From the NCBI GenBank assembly GCA_963839955.1, contig CAWIXB010000001.1, positions 1,488,001 through 1,552,000 of the forward strand: a DNA stretch of 64,000 nucleotides, written 5' to 3'. Made by a program: the position numbers and the translations under genes. Below, one piece after another: positions 51,436 to 59,181 of the stretch. Positions within the stretch are counted from its first letter, which is position 1. Each line of letters opens with the position of its first letter. Source of the stretch: CAWIXB01 sp963839955. GTDB taxonomy: Bacteria; Actinomycetota; Actinomycetes; JACCUZ01. The notes below the pieces were generated by a model. That model made no database searches and had not been told where the DNA came from. It saw only the letters and a list, made by a program, of their open reading frames with translations.

Positions 51436-54081
51436 GTGGCGCAGCGTGGCATGCCGTACCCGGCCCACTGGGAGGCCGACGTCGTCCTGCGCGACGGTGG
51501 CACCGCACACCTGCGCCCGATCCAGCCCGACGACGGTGATCGGATCCGCCGGTTCCACTCGAGGCTGTCCGACGAGACGATCTACTTCCGCTTCTTCGCG
51601 CTCTACCGCGAGCTGACCGACGCCGACATCCACAAGTTCACCGTCGTCGACTACGTCGACCGGGTGGCGATCGTCGCGACCGTGGGCGAGGAGATGATCG
51701 GGGTCGTCCGGTACGAGCGCGTGGACGCCGCCGAGGCCGAGGTGGCGTTCAACATCGAGGACGCCCACCAGGGCCGGGGGCTGGGCTCGGTGTTCCTCGA
51801 ACACATCGCGGCGGCCGCGCGCGAACGAGGTATCGCGCGCTTCGTCGCCGACGTGCTGCCGGTGAACCGCAAGATGCTGCACGTCTTCCAGGACGCGGGA
51901 TACGTCGTCACGCACACGCAGGAGGACGGTGTCGTCCGGCTGGAGTTCGGCCTCGAACCCACGGAGGACTCGGTGGCAGTCACCCAGGCGCGGGAGCACC
52001 GCGCCGAGGCGCGCTCGGTGGAGCGGTTGCTACGGCCGGACAGCATCGCGGTGGTCGGCGCGAGCAGGTCGCCGCACTCGATCGGCCACACGGTGCTGCG
52101 CCATGTCATCGACGGCGGGTTCACCGGTCGCGTCTACGCGGTGAACCCGAACGCGGACGAGGTGGCTGGCATCGCGTCGTACGCGTCGGTGCACGACATC
52201 CCCGGGGATGTCGACCTCGCTGTTGTCGCCGTCTCCGCCGACGCCGTCGACGGTGTCGTCGCGGGCTGTGCGGCCAAAGGCACGCACGGCCTGCTGGTGC
52301 TCTCGGCCGGGTTCGGCGAGACCGGCGCCGAAGGGCGCGAGCGCCAAGGCCAACTGGCCCGGACTGCTCGCGGCGGAGGCATGCGGGTGATCGGCCCGAG
52401 CTCGTTCGGAGTGGTCAACACCGATGCGACGGTTTCGCTGAACGCGTCGCTCTCACCTGTGCTGCCACCGCGGGGGAGAGTGGGCTTCTTCTCGCAGTCG
52501 GGGGCGCTCGGCATCGCGTTGCTCGACAATGTCGTACGCAGGGGGCTCGGCATCTCGACGTTCGTGTCGGCGGGCAACCGCGTCGACGTGAGCGGCAACG
52601 ACCTCATGCAGTACTGGGAGGAGGACGAGGGCACCGACGCGGTCATGCTCTACCTCGAGTCGGTGGGCAACCCACGCAAGTTCACCCGCATCGCCCGTCG
52701 GCTGGCCCGCCGTAAGCCCGTGGTTGTCGTCCGCTCAGGTGGTGCACGTGGCGCCGTCCCGCCGGGCCATCAGGTGCGCGAGACCCGAGCGCCCGCGGCC
52801 GCCATCGACTCGTTGTTCACCCAGGCCGGTGTCATCAGGGTGCGCAGCATCCACGAGATGTTCGACGTCGGCCAGCTGCTCGCGACCCAGCCGCTGCCCG
52901 CCGGGCGACGCGTCGCAATCCTCGGCAACAGCGATGCCCTCGACGTTCTCGCCGTCGACGCATGTGGCGAGGTCGCGCTCGAGGTTGTCGGAGGGCAGCA
53001 CCGCCTCGGGGCAGATGCGAGCCCGGAGGACTTCGAGAAGGCGCTCGCCGACGTCTTCGCGGACGACGCCGTCGACTCGGTCGTCGCCCTGTTCATCCCG
53101 CCGCTGGCCACGCGCGACGAGCAGGTCGCGAGGGTGCTGTCCGCATCGGCCGCAACGGCGACCAAGACGGTCGTGTCGACGTTCCTCGGCATGCGCGGCG
53201 TGCCCTGGGCGCTGCGCACGTCCGAGGGTCGCGGCTCGATCCCTTCCTACGCCACGCCCGAGGACGCCGTCCGCGCGCTGGCCGCGGTGACCGACTACGC
53301 CGAGTGGCGCGCCACGCCCGCCGGTCACAGCGTTGCTCCGTCGCGCCTCGATGTGCCCGCCGCGCGTCGACTCGTCGGGGAACTGCTCGGGAACGCGGCA
53401 GACGTGGAGCTCGACCAGGCCGCACTCATCCGGCTGCTCGCCTGCTACGGCATCACGTTGTGGCCCTCGCTGCCCGTGGCCGATGCCGACGAGGCCGTCA
53501 GCGCGGCCGCGTCGGTCGGCTACCCGGTCGTGCTCAAGGCGCTCGCCCCTTACCTCGTGCATCGCAACGACCTCGGCGGCGTCGTGACGGGCATCGAGGA
53601 CGAGGCCACACTGCGGGCGGCGGTCGCGGCGACGGTGTCGCGTTTCGGCGACGACGCCGCGGAGCTCGCCGTGCAACGGATGGCGCCGCCGGGAGTCGCG
53701 TGCGTGGCGGGCTGCGTCGAGGACCCGCTCTTCGGCCCGGTGGTGTCGTTCGGTCTCGGCGGAGTCGCCACCGAGCTCTTCGCCGACCGGGCCTTCCGCA
53801 TCCCGCCGCTGACCGACACCGACCTGCGCGACCTGGTCAGCTCGGTGCGTGCGGCACCGCTGCTGTTCGGCCATCGCGGGTCGGCGCCGGTCGATGTCGC
53901 GTCCCTGCACGACCTGTTGGCCAGGCTCGCGCGTCTCGCCGACGACCTGCCCGAGGTCAGCGAGCTGGACCTGAACCCGGTCCTGACCGGCGCGGACGGG
54001 TGCCACGTGCTCACGGCGCGGGGCCGGCTGGCACGACCGGGGGCGCGCACCGACCGCGGCCCCCGAGCGCTGCCGGGGTGA
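51436..54081 (+). CDS. Pat-type protein acetyltransferase: GNAT domain fused to acyl-CoA synthetase (NDP-forming) domains
   Basis: An 881-aa fusion. Residues about 10-175 are a GNAT acetyltransferase (AEVAFNIEDAHQGRGLGSVF is the acetyl-CoA-binding motif A). Residues about 190-650 are the CoA-binding and ligase alpha parts (SIAVVGASRSPHSIGHTVLR, GVVNTDATVSLNASLSPV, FFSQSGALGIALLDNVVRRG), and residues about 655-870 are an ATP-grasp-like beta part (VVLKALAPYLVHRNDLGGVV, LFGPVVSFGLGGVATELF). The domain order with GNAT first is the actinobacterial arrangement (as in S. lividans PatA); E. coli Pat has the reverse. The phospho-His motif SHTGAL of active ligases is replaced by PPGHQVRE, so ligase activity is doubtful. 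It probably acetylates acyl-CoA synthetases and is sensed by acetyl-CoA or cAMP. Confidence 0.85.
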   Translation: MAQRGMPYPAHWEADVVLRDGGTAHLRPIQPDDGDRIRRFHSRLSDETIYFRFFALYRELTDADIHKFTVVDYVDRVAIVATVGEEMIGVVRYERVDAAEAEVAFNIEDAHQGRGLGSVFLEHIAAAARERGIARFVADVLPVNRKMLHVFQDAGYVVTHTQEDGVVRLEFGLEPTEDSVAVTQAREHRAEARSVERLLRPDSIAVVGASRSPHSIGHTVLRHVIDGGFTGRVYAVNPNADEVAGIASYASVHDIPGDVDLAVVAVSADAVDGVVAGCAAKGTHGLLVLSAGFGETGAEGRERQGQLARTARGGGMRVIGPSSFGVVNTDATVSLNASLSPVLPPRGRVGFFSQSGALGIALLDNVVRRGLGISTFVSAGNRVDVSGNDLMQYWEEDEGTDAVMLYLESVGNPRKFTRIARRLARRKPVVVVRSGGARGAVPPGHQVRETRAPAAAIDSLFTQAGVIRVRSIHEMFDVGQLLATQPLPAGRRVAILGNSDALDVLAVDACGEVALEVVGGQHRLGADASPEDFEKALADVFADDAVDSVVALFIPPLATRDEQVARVLSASAATATKTVVSTFLGMRGVPWALRTSEGRGSIPSYATPEDAVRALAAVTDYAEWRATPAGHSVAPSRLDVPAARRLVGELLGNAADVELDQAALIRLLACYGITLWPSLPVADADEAVSAAASVGYPVVLKALAPYLVHRNDLGGVVTGIEDEATLRAAVAATVSRFGDDAAELAVQRMAPPGVACVAGCVEDPLFGPVVSFGLGGVATELFADRAFRIPPLTDTDLRDLVSSVRAAPLLFGHRGSAPVDVASLHDLLARLARLADDLPEVSELDLNPVLTGADGCHVLTARGRLARPGARTDRGPRALPG

Positions 54082-54133
54082 GCGTGGGGGACGGCGGACT
54101 CCGCGGGCCCTCTCAGGTGCAAGGATGGATGGC

Positions 54134-54706
54134 ATGACGGACACGTCCTTGGCCGGGCTCCGCGCGGCGATCCAGCACGCGGGCTACTACCCCGAGCTGG
54201 TGGCCGACACGGTCGACGCCGCGGTGGCCGACGAGGAGATCGAGTCGTTCGTGGTGCATCAGGAGACGACGTTCGACTCCGACGAGGTACGCCGGCACAT
54301 CACGGTGCTCGTGCTGACCCGCACCCGCCTGGTGCTCGGTCACGCCGACGACCACCCGGCGGACCCGCTGACTCCCGCGCCGTTCGTCACTGCGTCCACC
54401 GAGGCGGTGCCGCTGGACAGCGTCCGCTCCGTGGTCGTCAACCGCGTGGTGACCGATCCCGCGCGTTACCGCGGCGGTGCCGTGCCCCAGGAGGTCACGC
54501 TGACCATCGGCTGGGGCGCGGTGAGCCGGCTCGACCTGGAACCCGCAGCGTGCTCCGACCCCGACTGCGACGCCGACCACGGCTACACCGGCACCGCGTC
54601 CTCTGACGACATCGCGCTGCGGGTGAGCGAGGCGGCCGAGGGCGCCGACGCGGTCGTGCGGATGCTCGGGTTCGCGACGTCGCTGTCGCGCGCCACCGCG
54701 CGGTGA
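54134..54706 (+). CDS. DUF5998 family protein
   Basis: A 190-aa protein of the actinobacterial DUF5998 family: IQHAGYYPELVADTVDAAVA, then FVVHQETTFDSDEVRRHITV and VLVLTRTRLVLGH. Two Cys residues lie in ACSDPDCDAD. No signal peptide or membrane segment. ATG 54134 is preferred over ATG 54125 because AAGGA lies eight bases before it. The stop overlaps the start of the next gene (GTGA), so the two are coupled and perhaps act together. Confidence 0.82.
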   Translation: MTDTSLAGLRAAIQHAGYYPELVADTVDAAVADEEIESFVVHQETTFDSDEVRRHITVLVLTRTRLVLGHADDHPADPLTPAPFVTASTEAVPLDSVRSVVVNRVVTDPARYRGGAVPQEVTLTIGWGAVSRLDLEPAACSDPDCDADHGYTGTASSDDIALRVSEAAEGADAVVRMLGFATSLSRATAR

Positions 54707-55881
54707 CCGGCCCGCACTCCGCCCGGACAACCGACGATTCGGCGGCCAGCGACGCGTGGCCGGCAACTCCGCGCTACGGCGAGCGGTCGCTCTCCGACCT
54801 GATGCCTTCGGTGCTCCATGCACTCGGCGTCCCGGTCGAGTCGCCGGCTCTCGCCGTCCCCGAGACCCGGCGCGTCTGCATTTTGCTCGTCGACGGGCTC
54901 GGCCTGAACCTGCTGCGGCGCTCCGCGTCCCACGCGCCCTTCCTCGCGTCGCTGCTGCCGGACGCCACCGTGCTGACGGTGGGGTTCCCCACGACGACCG
55001 TGACCAGCCTGACGTCGTTCGGCACCGGCCTGACTCCTGGCCAGCACGGGCTGACCGGTTTTGAGTTCTTCCTGCCGGAGATCGGCCGGCCGCTCAACGG
55101 GCTGCGGTGGGACGCCGCGGTCGACGGGCGCGACCTGCAGCCGCTGCCCACCATGTTCGAGCGCGCCGCGGACGCCGGCGTTGCGGTGACGCGCATCGGG
55201 CCGCGAGCCTTCGCCAGGACCGGGTTCACCGAAGCCGGGATGCGCGGCGGCGTCTACGACGGCGCCGACACACCGGGGGAGCTCGTCACGGCGTCATTCG
55301 ACGCGCTGCGCCGCGGCGACCGGTCGCTCGCCTACGTCTATCTGGGCGACCTCGACCAGACCGGCCACCGTCGAGGTTGCGCGACGCGTGCCTGGGACTG
55401 GCAGCTCGAGCACGTCGACCGCCTCGCCGGGCAGCTTGCGTCGGTGCTCCCCGACGGCGGGCTCCTGCTCGTCACGGGTGACCACGGCATGGTCGACGTA
55501 CCTGCGCAGGAGCAGGTTGACCTCGCCCGGGCTCCGGCGCTCGACGACGGCGTGCGCCTTGTCACGGGGGAGCCGCGCGTCTCCTACGTCCACGTTGAGG
55601 ACGGTGCGCTCGCCGACGTCCGGTCAGCCTGGACGGAGACTCTGGGGGAGCGCGCGTGGGTGCTGACGCGTGACGAGGCAGCTGCGGCCGGATGGTTCGG
55701 CCCCGAGGTCGCCGGGCACGTGTCGGCGCGCATCGGCGACCTGGTCGTGGCGATGCGTACGGCCTCCTCGGTCGTCGACTCGCGCCGGATGTCGGCGGGG
55801 CTCCTGTCGCTAGTGGGCATGCACGGTTCGCTCACCGATGACGAGATGCTCGTGCCGCTGCTCACGCACGCAAAAGCCTGA
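54703..55881 (+). CDS. alkaline phosphatase superfamily (nucleotide pyrophosphatase/phosphodiesterase-like) protein
   Basis: A 392-aa enzyme of the alkaline phosphatase superfamily. Metal-binding Asp is in VCILLVDGLGLNLLRR, the nucleophile Thr is likely in GFPTTTVTSLTSFGTG, the second metal site in YVYLGDLDQTGHRRG (Asp, His), and the third in LLLVTGDHGMVDV (Asp-His). The overlap with DUF5998 gives the GTG start at 54703. Substrate unknown. The gene pair DUF5998-phosphatase is common near sigA in actinobacteria. Confidence 0.88.
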   Translation: MTGPHSARTTDDSAASDAWPATPRYGERSLSDLMPSVLHALGVPVESPALAVPETRRVCILLVDGLGLNLLRRSASHAPFLASLLPDATVLTVGFPTTTVTSLTSFGTGLTPGQHGLTGFEFFLPEIGRPLNGLRWDAAVDGRDLQPLPTMFERAADAGVAVTRIGPRAFARTGFTEAGMRGGVYDGADTPGELVTASFDALRRGDRSLAYVYLGDLDQTGHRRGCATRAWDWQLEHVDRLAGQLASVLPDGGLLLVTGDHGMVDVPAQEQVDLARAPALDDGVRLVTGEPRVSYVHVEDGALADVRSAWTETLGERAWVLTRDEAAAAGWFGPEVAGHVSARIGDLVVAMRTASSVVDSRRMSAGLLSLVGMHGSLTDDEMLVPLLTHAKA

Positions 55882-55896
55882 GCCCCCGGCCGGCGA

Positions 55897-55914
55897 CTGG
55901 TCCGAAAAGACCAG
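55897..55914. repeat. 6+6 inverted repeat between the phosphatase gene and the MMPL gene
   Basis: CTGGTC (55897-55902), a six-base spacer CGAAAA, and GACCAG (55909-55914). It lies 15 bases after the phosphatase stop and about 75 bases before the MMPL start, so it may be an operator for MMPL or a weak terminator. Confidence 0.35.
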
Positions 55915-55989
55915 ATAAGGCGGGGCAATCGGAGTACGTTGCGAAAGCTGGCCCGCTCGGCCCGCGGCCCCGAACGGGAGAGTGCAGTC

Positions 55990-58263
55990 GTGTCCATCAC
56001 CCAACGCTTGGCCCGGTTCTCCGCCGCACACCCGTGGCGCATGCTCGCCACCTGGGGCGTGGTGCTGCTGGCGTCGTTCGTAGCGATCGGCACGCTGCTC
56101 GGGTCGGCACTCACGACGGACCAGGACATCACGACCAACCCGGAGTCCAAGCAGGCCGCCGATCTGATGATGCAGGGCTTTCCCCGGCAGGACGGCGCCA
56201 GCGAGTTCGTGATCGTGCACTCGGCGACCAGTTCGGCGGAGGAGCCGGAGTTCCGGGCGTTCGTGGGCGAGGTTCAGTCTGCGCTGGACGGCACCGGGGC
56301 GACGCGGGCGGTCGCGGACCCGTACGCCGCGGAGAACTCGACGGCGATCTCGCAGGACGGCCAGGCCGTGCTGCTCGCCGTCACGATGGGCGCGGATGCC
56401 GACGAAGGAATCGTCGACGTGCTCGACGAGGTCAAGACGGCGGACAGCGATCCCGCGTTCGACGTAGCGGTCACCGGCGAGTTCACCATCGACCACGACT
56501 TCAACGAGCTGGCGTCGCACGACCTGGAGAAGGGAGAGCTGCAGATCGGCCTGCCGGCCGCGCTCGTCGTGCTGCTCCTGGTGTTCGGTGCGGTCGTTGC
56601 GGCAGTCGTCCCGATGGGCATCGCGATCGGCTCGATCATCGTCGCGATCGCGCTGTCCGCGGTCGTCGGGCAAGCAGTCACTCTGTCGTTCTTCATCGTG
56701 AACATGGTGACAGCGATGGGCTTGGCACTCGGCATCGACTACAGCCTGTTCGTGCTCTCTCGCTACCGCGAGGAAAGGCACAAGGGGCTGGAGAAGACAG
56801 ACGCGATCATCGCGTCCGGCGCCACGGCCAGCAAGGCCGTGCTCTTCAGCGGCAGCTCGTTCGTCGTGGCTCTGTGCGGGCTCCTTCTGGTGCCCGACAC
56901 GATCCTGCGCAGTCTGGCCTTCGGGGCGATCCTGGTCGGCATCGTGACCGTGGTGGCTGCTCTGACGCTGCTCCCGGCCATTCTCGCTCTGCTCGGCGAC
57001 AAGGTGAACGCCCTGCGGCTGCCGTACTTCGGCCGCGACCAGGCGGCGGAGAGTCCGTTCTGGGCGCGAGCGGTCCGCGTCGTCGTACGCCGTCCCGCGA
57101 CCGCCCTCGTGCTCAGCGTGCTCGTCCTGCTCGTGCTGGCCGCACCCGTGCTCGACCTGCGCACCGGCAACGCCGGCGTCAGCTCGCTCCCGGACCGCAC
57201 GTTCTCCAAGGCCGGCTTCGAGGCACTCGAGCGAAGCTTCCCCGGCACCGCCAGCGCCGACCCGGCACAGGTCGTCGTCGGTGGCGACGTGAACTCCGCC
57301 GAGGCTGCGGCGGCGCTGACCGAGTTCGAGGCAGCGCTGCAGGCAGACCCGGACTACGGGCCGCCGACGACTGACGTCTCCGCCGACGGTGACGTGGCCG
57401 TGGTGAGCATCCCGATCAGCGGTGACCCGAACAGCGAGCAGGCCAGGCTGGCCGTGGAACAGCTGCGCACCGACCTGGTGCCTTCCGCGCTGGAGGGAAC
57501 GGATCTCACCGGCTATGTCGGCGGTGCGACCGCGGAGAACATCGACTACACCGACCTGATCAACAAGTGGCTGCCGCTCGTGCTGGCCTTCGTGCTCGGC
57601 GTGAGCCTGATTCTGCTCACGGTGCTGTTCCGCTCCGTCGTCCTGGCCGGGACCGCCGTGCTGCTCAACCTGCTGTCGGTGGGCGCTGCCTACGGATTGC
57701 TGGTGATGGTGTTCCAGAAGGGCTACGGCACCGGCTTCTTCGGCTTCCAACAGGTGGAGCGCGTCGAAGCCTGGGTGCCAGTGTTCTTGTTCTCGGTGCT
57801 CTTCGCGCTGTCGATGGACTACCACGTCTTCCTCGTGACCCGGATCCGAGAGCGCTACGTGCAAAGTGGCGACACGGTCGATGCGGTCGTGCATGGCATC
57901 GCGGCGACCGGGCGCATCATCACCGGTGCGGCGCTCATCATCGTTGCGGTCTTCGCCGGCTTCGCCGCCGGTGACCTGGTGATGTTCCAGCAGATGGGCT
58001 TCGGCGTCGGCATCGCGCTGCTGCTCGACGCGACCATCATCCGGATGCTCGTCGTCCCCTCCGCCATGACAGTGCTGGGTCGCTGGAACTGGTACTTGCC
58101 GTCGTGGCTGGACTGGCTCCCCGAGTTGCACGTCGAGGGTGACCCCACGTCACCGGCCCATGACGCCGCAGCCTCGTCCTCCTCCGTCATCACGCTCCCG
58201 GAGCAGATGACGCCGGTCAGCCCTGACACGACGGCCGAGCCGGGAGCAAGGCCCCGCAACTGA
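55990..58263 (+). CDS. MMPL/RND-family transporter
   Basis: A 757-aa membrane exporter of the MmpL/HAE2 type with 11-12 predicted helices and two large periplasmic loops. The first block is HPWRMLATWGVVLLASFVAIG; the middle helices carry MVTAMGLALGIDYSLFVLSRYREE (the Asp-Tyr proton-relay pair), and the second half has LFALSMDYHVFLVTRIRERY with a matching Asp-Tyr pair. MmpL proteins export lipids or siderophores. The ligand is unknown. GTG 55990 is used because GGGAG lies at a suitable distance; ATG-like starts further upstream to 55939 have weaker support. Confidence 0.9.
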   Translation: MSITQRLARFSAAHPWRMLATWGVVLLASFVAIGTLLGSALTTDQDITTNPESKQAADLMMQGFPRQDGASEFVIVHSATSSAEEPEFRAFVGEVQSALDGTGATRAVADPYAAENSTAISQDGQAVLLAVTMGADADEGIVDVLDEVKTADSDPAFDVAVTGEFTIDHDFNELASHDLEKGELQIGLPAALVVLLLVFGAVVAAVVPMGIAIGSIIVAIALSAVVGQAVTLSFFIVNMVTAMGLALGIDYSLFVLSRYREERHKGLEKTDAIIASGATASKAVLFSGSSFVVALCGLLLVPDTILRSLAFGAILVGIVTVVAALTLLPAILALLGDKVNALRLPYFGRDQAAESPFWARAVRVVVRRPATALVLSVLVLLVLAAPVLDLRTGNAGVSSLPDRTFSKAGFEALERSFPGTASADPAQVVVGGDVNSAEAAAALTEFEAALQADPDYGPPTTDVSADGDVAVVSIPISGDPNSEQARLAVEQLRTDLVPSALEGTDLTGYVGGATAENIDYTDLINKWLPLVLAFVLGVSLILLTVLFRSVVLAGTAVLLNLLSVGAAYGLLVMVFQKGYGTGFFGFQQVERVEAWVPVFLFSVLFALSMDYHVFLVTRIRERYVQSGDTVDAVVHGIAATGRIITGAALIIVAVFAGFAAGDLVMFQQMGFGVGIALLLDATIIRMLVVPSAMTVLGRWNWYLPSWLDWLPELHVEGDPTSPAHDAAASSSSVITLPEQMTPVSPDTTAEPGARPRN

Positions 58264-58365
58264 GCCGGCCCAGCCTGGCCGCACTGCCCCGCACCTCCGC
58301 CGACCGACCATTTGTGTTTGACGCAGTGCTGTGCGGGGACGGCAGGTGAGGCAAAGGAGGCCGAC

Positions 58366-58785
58366 ATGGATGCATGGCTCTGGCTGCTGGTGGCCATTGT
58401 GGTGATCGCCGTCCTCGTGGGGGCGGTCGTCATGGCGGGAAAGCGACGCGAGACGCAGAAGGTCGAGCGCGCCGGTTCGATCCGACAGGAAGCGAGCGAG
58501 CGATCCACTCACGTGCAACAGCGTGAGAGCAAGGCTGCGGAGGTCGAGGCCAATGCCCGCGCAGCGCGAGCCGAGGCAGACGCCAAGGCCGCCGAAGCGG
58601 AGCAGCTTGCCGTCAAGGCGCAGGACCAGAAGGCTTCGGCCGCGGAGCAGCGCTCAGAGGTGGACGAGCACTTCCGCAAGGCCGACGAGATCGATCCCCG
58701 CGTCGACGGCGGGTCTCACGTCGACCGCGAGCCTCAGGCCGAGCGCGAGCGGCCCGTCGAGAGGGACCGCGGCACCTCGAGCTGA
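58366..58785 (+). CDS. single-pass membrane protein with long acidic/basic coiled coil
   Basis: A 139-aa protein. One N-terminal helix (WLWLLVAIVVIAVLVGAVVMA) is followed by a long charged, Ala/Glu/Lys-rich coiled coil (RAARAEADAKAAEAEQLAVK ... DQKASAAEQRSEVDEHF) and an acidic/basic tail. ATG 58366 has an excellent site, AAAGGAGGCCGAC. This is a common actinobacterial membrane protein type; function unknown. Confidence 0.8.
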   Translation: MDAWLWLLVAIVVIAVLVGAVVMAGKRRETQKVERAGSIRQEASERSTHVQQRESKAAEVEANARAARAEADAKAAEAEQLAVKAQDQKASAAEQRSEVDEHFRKADEIDPRVDGGSHVDREPQAERERPVERDRGTSS

Positions 58786-58821
58786 CGTCCAGCCGCTCTG
58801 CTGCGGCTCGCAACGCGCTCG

Positions 58822-59176
58822 TCAGTAGACCAGGCAGAAGGGGTGACCCACCGGGTCGACGAACACCCGGAAACCTGACTCTCGCTCGGCATGCTTCCGC
58901 CGAGCGCCGAGTGCAACCACGGCACGCTCTGCCTCGTCGACGTCCTCCACCCGGATGTCGAGGTGGAATTGCTATGGGCTCAGGGTCGGGCCAATCAGGT
59001 GGGACCCAGGTCGACACACGCTGGAAGGCCAGCTGGCGCACTTCCGGCGCAGGACCGATGGCCACCCAGTCGTCGCTGTCCTGGATCACTTTCATGCTCA
59101 GCACTTGCGCATAGAACGCGGCTAGTGCGCGAGGGTCCGGGCAGTCGAGGACCGTCTTCTCCAAACGTCCGATCAC
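58822..59176 (-). pseudogene. VOC-family (glyoxalase/bleomycin resistance-like) protein, frameshifted
   Basis: GTG 59176 opens MIGRLEKTVLDCPDPRALAAF, a normal VOC N-terminus, up to LAFQRVSTWVPPDWPDPEPI. At about 58975 the frame changes; the other frame continues QFHLDIRVEDVDEAERAVVA ... FRVFVDPVGHPFCLVY and stops at 58822-58824. Joined, the product is about 118 aa, the usual length. The metal ligands are His in FHLDI and Glu. It begins five bases after the CHAT gene on the same strand, so it is probably the last gene of that operon. Confidence 0.75.
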
Positions 59177-59181
59177 GCACG

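Noticed and set aside
55810..58131. 773-codon minus-strand open frame antisense to the MMPL gene
   Set aside because: His/Gln/Glu-rich antisense translation without domains; MMPL motifs are clear on the plus strand.
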